From an uncultured Alphaproteobacteria bacterium (GTDB taxonomy: Bacteria > Pseudomonadota > Alphaproteobacteria > Methylaequorales > Methylaequoraceae): a stretch of 64,000 nt of DNA. Positions 54,851-63,539 of this stretch are shown here, in pieces. Location: contig CABZFH010000001.1 in the NCBI GenBank assembly GCA_902524895.1, forward strand, positions 1 to 64,000, given 5' to 3'. Numbering within the stretch: the stretch's first letter is position 1; each line of letters opens with the position of its first letter. Under the pieces are notes generated by a model. That model had not been told where the DNA came from, made no database searches, and saw nothing but the letters and a program-made list of their open reading frames with translations. The position numbers and the translations under genes are program-made.

Positions 54851-55374
54851 TTTTTTCTCTCTTTAATTTTTTGCTCAAGTTCAGAAAAACTTAAAACTAC
54901 CTCAGTTCTCTCAAATTTTTTAAGTTTTTCTACATTTTCTAAATCTATTTTTCTTGGATAAACATCTACCAACCCTTTTGGTGAAAGTGTTTTAAGCTCA
55001 GGGGCTGTATCACATGGAAAATATATACAATTTACTCTACATTTTCCTGATTGAGCGAATACATTTGTAGCTAAATTATCAGATATACCTAAAACACATT
55101 TCGCAACTGTGTTACTTGAAGTCGGAGCCATAACAAGTGTATGATAAATTCCTCGATAAAATTGTCCAACTGGAACTGAGCTTGCAGTGTTATCCTTAAA
55201 AATCTTGATTGTACCTTTCAAATCGCCTCTCTTTTTGTACATTACCAAAACTTCTTCAGCGGCTTTTGAAACAAATAAGTCAATTTGATCTAATTCATTT
55301 ATTAGTTTAATACTTTCATTAAAAAAATGACCAGAACCAGTCAAAACCCATGCCCATCTTTTCTTTTTATTCAT
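54826..55374 (-). CDS. Flavoprotein of the DmrB/AfpA type
   Basis: 182 aa flavoprotein-family protein: AWVLTGSGHFFNESIKLI at the start, then SSVPVGQFYRGIYHTLVMAPTSSNTVAKCVLGISDNLATNVFAQ, the FMN-binding core, and VNCIYFPCD. Members (DmrB, archaeal flavoprotein A) reduce dihydromethanopterin or related steps. It overlaps the MfnE-like gene by 4 bp and the DHPS-like gene by 25 bp. The exact role in this organism is inferred from its context. Confidence 0.78.
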   Translation of the reverse strand: MNKKKRWAWVLTGSGHFFNESIKLINELDQIDLFVSKAAEEVLVMYKKRGDLKGTIKIFKDNTASSVPVGQFYRGIYHTLVMAPTSSNTVAKCVLGISDNLATNVFAQSGKCRVNCIYFPCDTAPELKTLSPKGLVDVYPRKIDLENVEKLKKFERTEVVLSFSELEQKIKERKNWLKKSYS

Positions 55375-55979
55375 AATTCTATTCTTTTAAGTTTCGTAAA
55401 ATAATTTGAGAGATTATCAAATTTTCTCAATTTAATAACTATTTCAGGTCCTACAATTTTTAAACAAGTGTTTTTATTTGTATAATTTGATATATTTTCA
55501 TCTAAAATACCTCTTTTTTGCAAATCCCTAAGATTGTACTTTCGATTTGTTTCAAAGTTTAAAGATTTTACAAAAATTACTCCTTTGGCTGATATTTTTT
55601 TGCAAAGCCAACAAGCAATTGAATCTGATGTAGAATCCCAATTCTTGATAAATGTTCTTTCATTTTTCAATGTTTCTCCTGGTAACCAAATTTTCAATCC
55701 ATCTTTTTTCTTTAGTTCATTGAGTTTTTTAGTGAGTTTTATTTCTGGAAATATTGAATTTATCGATTCCGCATAATTTTCAGTTGCTTTAATAGCTAAA
55801 TAATTAGCAAATTTGTCGTCAAATTTTAAAAATCTTTGAGATAATCTTACTGCATCAGCAAATATACCCCCTCCTACGACTAGAATTATATCCGGATCAT
55901 TATACAAAATTAATCTTTGCAATAGATCTTTCAACTTACGATTTTTAAGCCAACTACCCCCAAGTTTTAAAACCCACAT
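55371..55979 (-). CDS. mfnE: Amino acid kinase family protein, MfnE-like
   Basis: Phosphorylates (aminomethyl)furan phosphate in methanofuran synthesis. 202 aa with VLKLGGSWLKNRKLK at the start, ILVVGGGIFADAVR, then DSTSDSIACWLC and VIFVKSLNFE. The fold is the amino acid kinase type and the length is as short as in other MfnE proteins. It overlaps the flavoprotein gene by 4 bp and lies 2 bases after the FolB-like gene. Confidence 0.8.
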   Translation of the reverse strand: MWVLKLGGSWLKNRKLKDLLQRLILYNDPDIILVVGGGIFADAVRLSQRFLKFDDKFANYLAIKATENYAESINSIFPEIKLTKKLNELKKKDGLKIWLPGETLKNERTFIKNWDSTSDSIACWLCKKISAKGVIFVKSLNFETNRKYNLRDLQKRGILDENISNYTNKNTCLKIVGPEIVIKLRKFDNLSNYFTKLKRIEL

Positions 55980-55981
55980 AC

Positions 55982-56464
55982 TTATTTTTTAATCTTAAGA
56001 ATATTTCCTGCTTTTTTTAAATTATCTTTTTTTCTTAAAATTTCAATTCCAACACTTTTTGATTCTTCAAAAACATCAAGTTTTTCAATCTTAACTTTTG
56101 CTACTAAAGTCCTTTCATCTTTAAAACAAATCAGCGAGATTTGTTCGGCTAGGGTTTCTAACAAACCGATATGTCCAGATTTAAGGAGTTTTTTTATATC
56201 ATTAACAATATGTTCGTATGATACAACCTTTTTTATGTCATCTCCAAGATTTTTAAAATTTTGTTCTGCTTCAAGTTCAATATTAATGGAAATTCTTTGT
56301 TTTTTATATTTTTCAAAATCATGAATACCGATTAATGTTTTAAGTTTAAGGTCTTTAATAAAAATTTTGTATGTTTTATTTATTTCTTTATTGTTTTTTG
56401 GTAAACTTTCAGGTACCCAAGCACCAGTTGAAATTGGGTTGTAATTTTTAAATTTGGAACTCAT
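55982..56464 (-). CDS. Dihydroneopterin aldolase (FolB)-like protein of the C1 cluster
   Basis: 160 aa protein with an N-terminal extension before the FolB fold. Seen: KTLIGIHDFEKYKKQRISINIELE at about 40-60, VVSYEHIVNDIKKLL, and LLETLAEQISLICF with the catalytic Lys/Glu region and VKIEKLDVFEES. It most likely makes the pterin precursor for H4MPT. It is the first gene of the six-gene leftward operon FolB-mfnE-flavoprotein-DHPS-DUF447-mfnB, and its start lies 22 bp from the start of the divergent secreted-protein gene. Confidence 0.82.
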   Translation of the reverse strand: MSSKFKNYNPISTGAWVPESLPKNNKEINKTYKIFIKDLKLKTLIGIHDFEKYKKQRISINIELEAEQNFKNLGDDIKKVVSYEHIVNDIKKLLKSGHIGLLETLAEQISLICFKDERTLVAKVKIEKLDVFEESKSVGIEILRKKDNLKKAGNILKIKK

Positions 56465-56486
56465 ATTTTATATATACATTTAATTA

Positions 56487-57317
56487 ATGGATAAAAAAAG
56501 CATTATGGTTAAAAAAAATAAATTAATAAAATCATTTATTTTCATAATAACATATTTCTTATTAATTCAATTTCCTTCAATCACAGTCTATTCTCAGGAA
56601 AATAATGACTTTTCAAATGCAATTGATGGTGAAGAAAAAAGAGCAAAATGGGGAAGTGAAGAATTCAAGCAAGGATTAATAAAAGAAATGTCATCTGCAA
56701 ATGTGGAGCTTTTTATTAAGCCTCATCTTGAAACTATAGATGAACCTTCAAGAATATTTTACAAATTTACTAAAGAGTCAACCAGAGAGGATAATTTTGT
56801 TGGAAATGTTGTTATAAACATTGTAAAAATTGACGATGAAAAAAAAAAATACATTACATTTAGATACTTAAAAGGCAGAAATAAAGTAAGATTTCCACCT
56901 CAAATTGGGGCCAAAGGCAATCCAATTTTTATGCTTTTTTTTGAAAGAGACGCCAGGGATATGCAGAGATTAACAGGTGGAAATGCTCTTTTTTATAGAA
57001 GTAGAATTAGACACGCTATTGCTGCTACTCAAGTCAAAGATATTGAAATTGATCTTGGCAACCAAACTATCGGTGCCAAAGAAATATATTTCAAGCCCTT
57101 TCAAGAAACAAAACTTAAAAATAGAGTTTCAAGATATAAAGATAAAGAGTTTAGAGTTATACTAGCTGAAGATATTCCGGGCCATATTTATAAAATTGAA
57201 AGTTTTAGTCAAGATAAAGAAAATAACAATGATATCGTTAAAGAAACACTTATTTACCAAGGTATTAAAACAAATAAAACGATTAGGGAAGATTATAAAA
57301 AAAAGGAGGAGTCATGA
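56487..57317 (+). CDS. Secreted protein of unknown function, upstream of xox genes
   Basis: 276 aa. A hydrophobic segment near residues 14-31 (FIFIITYFLLIQFPSIT) followed by YSQ looks like a signal peptide, so the protein is probably periplasmic. No domain is recognised. Residues 75-230 are rich in charged residues and beta-type patterns (FVGNVVINIVKID, IGAKGNPIFMLFFERDARDMQ, RIRHAIAATQVKDIEIDLG). ATG 56505 is an equally plausible start. It overlaps the next gene by 4 bp (ATGA) and the pair sits between the C1 cluster and xoxF, so a role in methanol oxidation is inferred. Confidence 0.65.
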   Translation: MDKKSIMVKKNKLIKSFIFIITYFLLIQFPSITVYSQENNDFSNAIDGEEKRAKWGSEEFKQGLIKEMSSANVELFIKPHLETIDEPSRIFYKFTKESTREDNFVGNVVINIVKIDDEKKKYITFRYLKGRNKVRFPPQIGAKGNPIFMLFFERDARDMQRLTGGNALFYRSRIRHAIAATQVKDIEIDLGNQTIGAKEIYFKPFQETKLKNRVSRYKDKEFRVILAEDIPGHIYKIESFSQDKENNNDIVKETLIYQGIKTNKTIREDYKKKEES

Positions 57318-57673
57318 TAAAAAAAAATATCATATTTTTAATTACAATTTTTTCATTAACAAATTTCTTTGATAACAATTATTCCTACGCAGCAGAAACA
57401 AAAGATTTTCCAACGTTAGCTAGATCGGAATTTGTATTTGCTTGCATGAGCTCAAATGCTAATAATAGAGATTTTATGGCAAAATGTTCTTGTGCAATTG
57501 ATGAAATTGCAAAGAGAATATCTTATAAAGAATATGCTGAAGCTGAAGCCATTAGCCGATTACAACTAGGAGCTAGTCCACGGGAAGAAGCTTTTAAAAG
57601 TGTTGGGCTTTCAAAAGAAAGACTAGATAAACTTTTTAGGGCTCAAGCGGCTTCAGAATTGGAATGCTTTTAA
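57314..57673 (+). CDS. Small secreted four-cysteine protein upstream of xox genes
   Basis: 119 aa with a signal peptide (residues about 1-27, ending SYA-A). The mature part has cysteines C44, C58, C60 and C118 (VFACM, CSCAIDEIA, ELECF), consistent with two disulfides in the periplasm, and a helical YKEYAEAEAISRLQLG stretch. Similar unnamed small proteins occur near xoxF/mxa genes of methylotrophic alphaproteobacteria, so a helper role is likely. A strong AAGGAGG site is found just before the start, which overlaps the upstream stop by 4 bp. Confidence 0.7.
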   Translation: MIKKNIIFLITIFSLTNFFDNNYSYAAETKDFPTLARSEFVFACMSSNANNRDFMAKCSCAIDEIAKRISYKEYAEAEAISRLQLGASPREEAFKSVGLSKERLDKLFRAQAASELECF

Positions 57674-57689
57674 TAAATTAGTTGATAAT

Positions 57690-58568
57690 TTAGTTTTTTG
57701 ATATTATTTGATTCAAATTCCACTTTTTGGAATACTCTTTTCCAGTGCTATCTGATACTTTAACAACAATTGGACCACCCGAATTATAGTAGTGGAATGT
57801 GAATGAAGGATCCTCAGAAAGCGATATGTCTGAGGAAACATCTAAAATAATTTCTTTATCTTGAAATATTCGAACTCGATCGACAAAATGTGCAGGAATT
57901 TCTGTTCTTGTTAACTGATTAAATTGTAACCCTGAAAAGTTAGGGTGGCTTATAATAAATTGTGCTTTATTTAATTCCCCAACACCACCAGTTTCAATTA
58001 GTTTTAATTTCATCTTTCCTAATCTAGCCATTACTGTGTCCATATCAGCTAAACTTGGAGCAGAACAACCACCGGCTGCTTTTACATAATTTGAAACCAT
58101 ATAAAGTTTTCCGTCTTGCATTTCAGCTATAGCTCTGACGTAGGTGTAACGATCAATTCTAATTCTAGTACCGATGTCTGGACTTCCACTTTTAGTTGAA
58201 AAAAAGAATTTACCAACAATCGGCGAGGGGTTTTCATCAATGACTATAACTAAGGATTTAATATGCTGGCTTGTAGTTTGATTAAAATTAAAATTAACCT
58301 TTATTGGAACAATTGCTGCATCTGCAGCGCGATATGGAGTTTCCAGGGACATTAAATGAGAACCGTCATTTAAAACTGTATCTGTGTCATACAATAAGTA
58401 TTTTACGCTTGTGTTCCATTTTTCTGCTTTTGGCGTTAAATTATTTAATTTATCATTACTGAATAAAGAGGTTGATAGGAAAATACTGGAAAATACAGTA
58501 AAAATTAAAATATTTAAAAAAAATTTAATTTTTTTTAAAAAAAAACTTGAATATGGATTTACAGTCAT
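57690..58568 (-). CDS. Quinoprotein dehydrogenase-associated SoxYZ-like carrier
   Basis: About 292 aa periplasmic protein (TIGR04557 type) with an N-terminal signal-anchor (IKFFLNILIFTVFSSIFLSTS). The N-terminal half resembles SoxY: SETPYRAADAAIVPIKV-type segment and an AAGGCSAPS cysteine motif (Cys about residue 168 in this numbering), and the C-terminal half resembles SoxZ (FSGLQFNQLTRTEIPAHFV). Genes of this family are found next to PQQ dehydrogenases. I choose ATG 58568; an upstream ATG at 58592 is possible. Reads away from xoxF. Confidence 0.82.
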   Translation of the reverse strand: MTVNPYSSFFLKKIKFFLNILIFTVFSSIFLSTSLFSNDKLNNLTPKAEKWNTSVKYLLYDTDTVLNDGSHLMSLETPYRAADAAIVPIKVNFNFNQTTSQHIKSLVIVIDENPSPIVGKFFFSTKSGSPDIGTRIRIDRYTYVRAIAEMQDGKLYMVSNYVKAAGGCSAPSLADMDTVMARLGKMKLKLIETGGVGELNKAQFIISHPNFSGLQFNQLTRTEIPAHFVDRVRIFQDKEIILDVSSDISLSEDPSFTFHYYNSGGPIVVKVSDSTGKEYSKKWNLNQIISKN

Positions 58569-58592
58569 TAGATACATATAACAATAATCCAT

Positions 58593-58903
58593 TTATATGC
58601 AATATAAATGTAATTAAAAAAAAAAAATAAGTTATCCACAACTTTTTTTAAAAAAAAATTTTCTTACAAACTATTGATTTTAATAGATTTCCTATACATA
58701 ATGAATGATTTCTTAATATTTCATTCATCATACGTTCATTTTTTGCTTGAATTTCCATTATTCATGAATAATATACATAATTGAATATCTTTTTTTTGAT
58801 ATTCTTGGAGGGATAAATATTTATTAATTTTAATCTCACCAATTAACTGGTGGACAATTCATTGTTCACTTTATAATAACCTTAAATAAGGGAGGAATAC
58901 TCT
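58593..58903. promoter_or_regulatory. Intergenic region of xoxF and the SoxYZ-like gene, with palindromes
   Basis: 311 bp holding the xoxF control region. Seen: TTATCCACA at 58632-58640, identical to the DnaA-box consensus; an 8-bp inverted repeat ATGAATGA / TCATTCAT (58701-58708, 58721-58728); a perfect 16-bp palindrome ATTATTCATGAATAAT (58757-58772); and GTGGACAA / TTGTTCAC (near 58849-58868, one G:T pair). TTCAT or ATGAA recurs at least five times. A -10-like TATAAT at 58872-58877 and GGGAGG (58889-58894) lie before the xoxF ATG. No gene is seen in it. Confidence 0.5.
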
Positions 58904-60736
58904 ATGAGTATTTTGAAAAAAACCCTCATCGCTTCTGCTGCATTAGCATTACCTTTTTCGGTTTCTGCTAATTCAAAGCTAGAAAAGATGATGAAAGATT
59001 CCTCACAGTGGGTTCAGCAATCTGGTAACTATGCCGGTGAGCGTTACACTGAGTTGGATCAAATCAACAAAAGTAACGTTGGTAGCATGAAAGTTGCTTG
59101 GACTTTCTCTACTGGTGTTCTAAGAGGTCACGAAGGTGGACCACTTGTTATTGGAGACGTAATGTATGTTCACACTGCGATTCCAAACATTGTGTACGCT
59201 TTAGATCTTAATGACAACCAAAGAATCCTTTGGAAGTACAACCCTGTAAAGGGTGGTAAATATCCTGGTGGTGAAACTATGGACAGAGTTATTTCAGTAA
59301 TGTGCTGTGATAACGTAAACCGTGGTGTAAACTATCATCCAAATGGAACAATTGTACTTCACGCTGCTGATACTTCAGTTATTGCATTAGACGCAAAAAC
59401 TGGTAAAGAAAAGTGGATTACAACTAACCTACACGCTGGAACTGGTAAGTATGGTGTTTCTGCATCAACTGGTTCTGGTCAGCCATTTATCATTAAAGAT
59501 ATGGTAGGTGTTGGTTGTTCTGGTGCTGAGTTCGGTGTTAGATGTAACTGGACACAGTATGACATTAAGTCTGGTAAAAGACTTTGGAGAGCATACAGCA
59601 TGGGTCCAGATAAGGACATGCTAGTTGATCCAGCAAAAACTACTTCTATGTTAAAGCCTATTGGCAAAGATTCAAGCTTGAAGACTTGGCCTGGTGATGC
59701 ATGGAAAATTGGTGGTGGTTCAATTTGGGGTTTCTATGGTTATGACTCTAAATTAAACACTTTGTACTATGGTACAGGTAACCCATCAACATGGAACCCA
59801 GTTGTTCGTCCTGGTGACAACAAGTGGTCTATGACTATTAACGCTCGTAACCCAGATAACGGTATGGCTAAATGGTTATATCAGATGACTCCATATGATG
59901 AGTGGGATTACGACGGAGTTAACGAGATGATTCTTGTTGACATGAAAGTAAAAGGCAAGAACCGTAAGGCTCTTGTACACTTCGACCGTAACGGTTTTGC
60001 TTACACAATGGACAGAGCTTCAGGTGAATTACTTGTTGCTGAAAAGTATGATCCAGCTGTGAACTGGGCAACACACGTTGATATGAAAACTGGTCGTCCA
60101 CAGGTAGTTGATAAGTATTCAACTGCACACCAAGGTGAAGATGTTAACACAACTAACATCTGCCCAGCGGCTCTAGGTACAAAAGACCAACAGCCTGCTT
60201 CATACGATAGACTATCTGGTTTATTCATGGTACCAACAAACCACGTTTGTATGGACTATGAGCCATTTAAGGTAGACTACGTAGCTGGTAACGCTTATGT
60301 TGGTGCTACATTATCTATGTACCCAGCACCTGGTGGAACACACTTAGGTAACTTCATTGCATGGGATGCTGATAAAGGTGAGATCGTATGGTCTAACCCA
60401 GAGCCATTCTCTGTATGGAGTGGAGCATTATCTACAGCTGGCGGAATAACTTTCTATGGAACATTAGAAGGATATGCTAAAGCTGTTGAAAGTAAAACTG
60501 GTAAGGAGTTATTCAGCTTTAAAACTCCATCTGGTATTATTGGTAACTTCATGGCTTACGAACACAAAGGTAAGCAATATGTTGGTATCTTATCAGGTGT
60601 AGGTGGATGGGCTGGAATCGGCTTAGCTGCTGGTCTTACTGATCCAACTGCTGGTTTAGGTGCTGTTGGTGCATACGCTGCATTAAGCAACCACACTAAC
60701 CTCGGTGGTGTATTAACTGTCTTCGCTCTTCCATAG
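58904..60736 (+). CDS. xoxF: Lanthanide-dependent methanol dehydrogenase XoxF
   Basis: Periplasmic PQQ methanol dehydrogenase, 610 aa, with a signal peptide ([16 protein letters not shown]). The eight-bladed quinoprotein fold is visible with repeated tryptophan-docking motifs. The vicinal disulfide C134-C135 and the catalytic/metal D335-Y-D337 are present; the second Asp, an Ala in calcium-type MxaF, marks the lanthanide-binding XoxF group. It has a strong ribosome site, its codons are richer in C-ending forms and GC than neighbours, and a strong terminator follows. Together these indicate very high expression. The gene starts the xoxF-G-J unit. Confidence 0.97.
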   Translation: MSILKKTLIASAALALPFSVSANSKLEKMMKDSSQWVQQSGNYAGERYTELDQINKSNVGSMKVAWTFSTGVLRGHEGGPLVIGDVMYVHTAIPNIVYALDLNDNQRILWKYNPVKGGKYPGGETMDRVISVMCCDNVNRGVNYHPNGTIVLHAADTSVIALDAKTGKEKWITTNLHAGTGKYGVSASTGSGQPFIIKDMVGVGCSGAEFGVRCNWTQYDIKSGKRLWRAYSMGPDKDMLVDPAKTTSMLKPIGKDSSLKTWPGDAWKIGGGSIWGFYGYDSKLNTLYYGTGNPSTWNPVVRPGDNKWSMTINARNPDNGMAKWLYQMTPYDEWDYDGVNEMILVDMKVKGKNRKALVHFDRNGFAYTMDRASGELLVAEKYDPAVNWATHVDMKTGRPQVVDKYSTAHQGEDVNTTNICPAALGTKDQQPASYDRLSGLFMVPTNHVCMDYEPFKVDYVAGNAYVGATLSMYPAPGGTHLGNFIAWDADKGEIVWSNPEPFSVWSGALSTAGGITFYGTLEGYAKAVESKTGKELFSFKTPSGIIGNFMAYEHKGKQYVGILSGVGGWAGIGLAAGLTDPTAGLGAVGAYAALSNHTNLGGVLTVFALP

Positions 60737-60764
60737 TAGAGAGAAGTAGTTTTAAACTATCTAT

Positions 60765-60796
60765 AAAGCCCAGCTATATGCTGGGCTTTTTTTTTT
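60765..60796 (+). terminator. Rho-independent terminator after xoxF
   Basis: Stem AAAGCCCAGC (60765-60774) and GCTGGGCTTT (60780-60789) with loop TATAT, followed by a continuous T run. It lies between xoxF and xoxG, so most transcripts would end after xoxF and xoxG/xoxJ would receive less RNA or be served by a second promoter. Confidence 0.9.
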
Positions 60797-60874
60797 GAAA
60801 AAAATATTGCGCTTTTACTTATATTGACAATATATATAATATATATTTATTTACTGATTATTAAGGATACTATA

Positions 60875-61495
60875 ATGAAGAACTATCAAAAAATTTTATT
60901 GGCTTTCGGAGCTATATTCTTGTTCGGAACAGGCATAAACTCAATCCCTACACCAAGCGCTGTTGAACCAGCTTTCGATGAAAATGATGAACCTACTTAC
61001 GTAATTGAGTATGGAAAAGGTGACAGGCTTGATCAAGCTACAGGCAAACCGCTCAACTTGATTCAAATTACATGTAAAGGTAAAGGTGTTGATCAAGCTA
61101 GCGAAGAAAGCATGGAAGAATGTCGTGCTGACGATAGTTTAGTTGAATATCAATACGGTTGGATGGATTTTGCAACCTACAAAGGTTGGAGAGCTTATCA
61201 TGCGGAATGTCATGTTTGTCATGGTCCAGACGCTATGGGCAGTACGTATGCTCCATCTTTAATGACGTCTATAAACGAAGGTTTATCGTTTGATGACTTC
61301 TACGCTGTTATTATGAATGGAAGAGGTGAAGCTGAGGGTGCGCAAAAAGGTAATGTAATGCCTGCATTTGGCGCTAATACAAATGTTGCACCTCACGTTG
61401 AGGACATGTATAGATATGTAAAAGCTCGAGCAGATGATAAGATTAGACGTGGTGTTAGATTGCCAAAACTACCAAAATGGAAAGATCCAGAATAA
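60875..61495 (+). CDS. xoxG: Cytochrome c XoxG, electron acceptor of XoxF
   Basis: 206 aa periplasmic c-type cytochrome. A signal-type hydrophobic N-terminus (ILLAFGAIFLFGTG) is followed by one heme site C112-H-V-C115-H116 and a probable axial Met in NVMPAFG. Two additional cysteines, C67 and C83, sit in the N-terminal part. I start at ATG 60875 after AAGGAT; an in-frame ATG at 60824 would put an unlikely leader before the signal. It lies between xoxF and xoxJ. Confidence 0.9.
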   Translation: MKNYQKILLAFGAIFLFGTGINSIPTPSAVEPAFDENDEPTYVIEYGKGDRLDQATGKPLNLIQITCKGKGVDQASEESMEECRADDSLVEYQYGWMDFATYKGWRAYHAECHVCHGPDAMGSTYAPSLMTSINEGLSFDDFYAVIMNGRGEAEGAQKGNVMPAFGANTNVAPHVEDMYRYVKARADDKIRRGVRLPKLPKWKDPE

Positions 61496-61519
61496 TTTTA
61501 TAAATCAATTTATAGGTTT

Positions 61520-62401
61520 ATGAAAAATTTAGTATTGTCTATAATCACATGTTTGCTTGTTTTTAAAGCTGAGGCAAGAGAATCGGCAATCGAGGCCGTA
61601 GATAAAGATCATCTAAGAGTTTGTGCTGATCCAGCCAATATGCCTTTTTCTAACGAAAAACAAGAAGGGTTCGAAAATGAAATTGCTGAGCTTATTGGTA
61701 AAAAATTCGAAATTCCAGTGGTGTATGATTATTTCCCTCAGGTTATAGGTTATGTTAGAAACACTTTAAATAAAAAAAAATGTGATATCATTATTGGTAT
61801 AACTGGAAGTAATGAACTGGTCTTAAATACAATACCTTACATGAGATGGTCTTATGTAATGGTTTTTTTCAATAATAACGGGATAGAAGTAGACAGACCA
61901 AATCATCCCCAATTGGCTGATCTTAGAATAGGAGCAATTGCAGGGACGCCACCTACATTCATTTTGCAAAGATACAATCTAATGGGTAAAGTTAGACCTT
62001 ACAATTTAACCTTTGATCCAAGAGTCGCTGTGATTGGTGAGAGCATGATTGAAGATTTAATTGACGGTTTGGTAGATATTAATTTTATGTCTGGACCTAT
62101 AGCCAGTCATTACCTTCATAAAAAAGGTTATACGACTAAAGACTTCACAATGATTCCTCTTGAAACAACTGATCAGGGTTGGGGCAGAATGGATTTCTAT
62201 ACTACGATGGGTGTCCGGGATGGAGAAACTGACTGGAAAAAAAAGCTTAATAGGTTTATAAAAGGTAACCAGAAAGAAATTGATGCGATATTAGCAAAAC
62301 ATAATATTCCTGTTCTTAGTTTGAGACCTGGAAAAAGAAAAAAAAGCGATGATGGTGGAACAACTGAAGCTTTAATCAAAGGTAGAGCTCCCGTTAAATA
62401 G
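61520..62401 (+). CDS. xoxJ: XoxJ, periplasmic solute-binding-type protein of the methanol system
   Basis: 293 aa protein of the quinoprotein dehydrogenase-associated substrate-binding family (TIGR03871 type). A signal peptide (LVLSIITCLLVFKAEA) precedes LRVCADPANMPFSNEKQEGFENEIAELIGK, the family-typical start, and the VDINFMSGPIASHYL and WGRMDFYTTMGVRDG segments follow. It is thought to assist XoxF maturation or activation rather than transport. It overlaps the convergent pqqE gene by 8 bp. Confidence 0.9.
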   Translation: MKNLVLSIITCLLVFKAEARESAIEAVDKDHLRVCADPANMPFSNEKQEGFENEIAELIGKKFEIPVVYDYFPQVIGYVRNTLNKKKCDIIIGITGSNELVLNTIPYMRWSYVMVFFNNNGIEVDRPNHPQLADLRIGAIAGTPPTFILQRYNLMGKVRPYNLTFDPRVAVIGESMIEDLIDGLVDINFMSGPIASHYLHKKGYTTKDFTMIPLETTDQGWGRMDFYTTMGVRDGETDWKKKLNRFIKGNQKEIDAILAKHNIPVLSLRPGKRKKSDDGGTTEALIKGRAPVK

Positions 62402-63539
62402 GACTATTAAATCTTACGTTATATTTCCTATAAATAAATTCTGGAGGAGCATTTCTCGCTTCTTCAGCAGCCATATCAAATATCTCGTTATGCAATGGTG
62501 AAATAGAACATGCTGGGTCTGTATTTTTCGCATCACCTGTCAAAGCCATAGCTTGACATCTGCAACCTCCCCAATCAATTTCTTTTCTATCACACGACTT
62601 GCAAGGATCTGGCATCCAATCAGTGCCTCTGTATAAATTAAATGCTTCTGAATTTTCCCATATCCATTTTAAACTATGGTCTCTTACATTATCAAATTTA
62701 AGGTGCGGTATTGTTTCTGCAGCATGACAAGGTAAAACCTCGCCTTTAGGATTCATGTTTAAAAATCTTCTTCCCCATCCACCCATACAATTTTTTGGAT
62801 GTTTTGCATAATAGTCAGGAATTACATAGTCAATAACTAACTTACCTTTAAGATCCACTCTTGCCTTTTCAACTATTTCAGTTGCATGATCTAATTGCTC
62901 TGGAGTTGGAATAAAAGCTGCTCTATTTTTTAGAGCCCACCCATAATATTGTACTTGCGCAATTTCAACTCTTTCAGCATCTAAATCTAATGCCATTTTT
63001 ATAAAATTATCAAGATTATTGATATTTTGTCTGTGAACAACACAATTGCATGTTAAAGGTAAGTCAACGTCTCTTACCCACTTTGCAACTTCTAACTTTT
63101 TGGCGTGCCCTCCTTTAAAACCTCCAATTCTGTCAGCATTATCATTATCAGTATCTTGAAAAGAGAGTTGTACGTGTTCTAGACCAAGAGACTCAAGTTT
63201 ATTCAGTCTTTCAGGATTCAAAAGTACGCCAGAAGTGATTAAGTTTGTATATAATCCTGTTTTTGAACAATGCTCAACTATATCTTCAAGATCATGCCTT
63301 ACTGTTGGTTCGCCTCCAGACAAATGGATTTGATGCATACCCATTTCTACTGCTTGATCAATGACTGATTTCCATTCATCAGTAGTTAGTTCTCCTGTTT
63401 TCTTTTCTAGTTGCACTGGATTTGAACAGTATGGGCATTGTAGTGGGCATCTATGAGACAGTTCTGCTAAAAGGGCTAAAGGCGCCTGAATTCCGTGCTC
63501 AGAAGCTGTTTTGAGATTATTTTGTTTTAAATCATCCAT
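62394..63539 (-). CDS. pqqE: PqqE, radical-SAM enzyme of PQQ biosynthesis
   Basis: Joins the Glu and Tyr side chains of the PqqA peptide. 381 aa with an intact radical-SAM motif C31-x3-C35-x2-C38 (CPLQCPYC) and the SGGEPTVR SAM site. The C-terminal SPASM-type region keeps its cysteines (CMGGWGRRF, LPCHAAE, PCKSCDR, GGCRCQA). It provides a local contrast to the HpnH-like protein at 32450, where the same motif is lost. It overlaps pqqD by 8 bp. Confidence 0.96.
   Translation of the reverse strand: MDDLKQNNLKTASEHGIQAPLALLAELSHRCPLQCPYCSNPVQLEKKTGELTTDEWKSVIDQAVEMGMHQIHLSGGEPTVRHDLEDIVEHCSKTGLYTNLITSGVLLNPERLNKLESLGLEHVQLSFQDTDNDNADRIGGFKGGHAKKLEVAKWVRDVDLPLTCNCVVHRQNINNLDNFIKMALDLDAERVEIAQVQYYGWALKNRAAFIPTPEQLDHATEIVEKARVDLKGKLVIDYVIPDYYAKHPKNCMGGWGRRFLNMNPKGEVLPCHAAETIPHLKFDNVRDHSLKWIWENSEAFNLYRGTDWMPDPCKSCDRKEIDWGGCRCQAMALTGDAKNTDPACSISPLHNEIFDMAAEEARNAPPEFIYRKYNVRFNSPI

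Noticed and set aside
58632-58640. Replication origin next to xoxF
   Set aside because: Only a single DnaA-type box; no cluster of boxes and no dnaA, gidA or parAB genes nearby.
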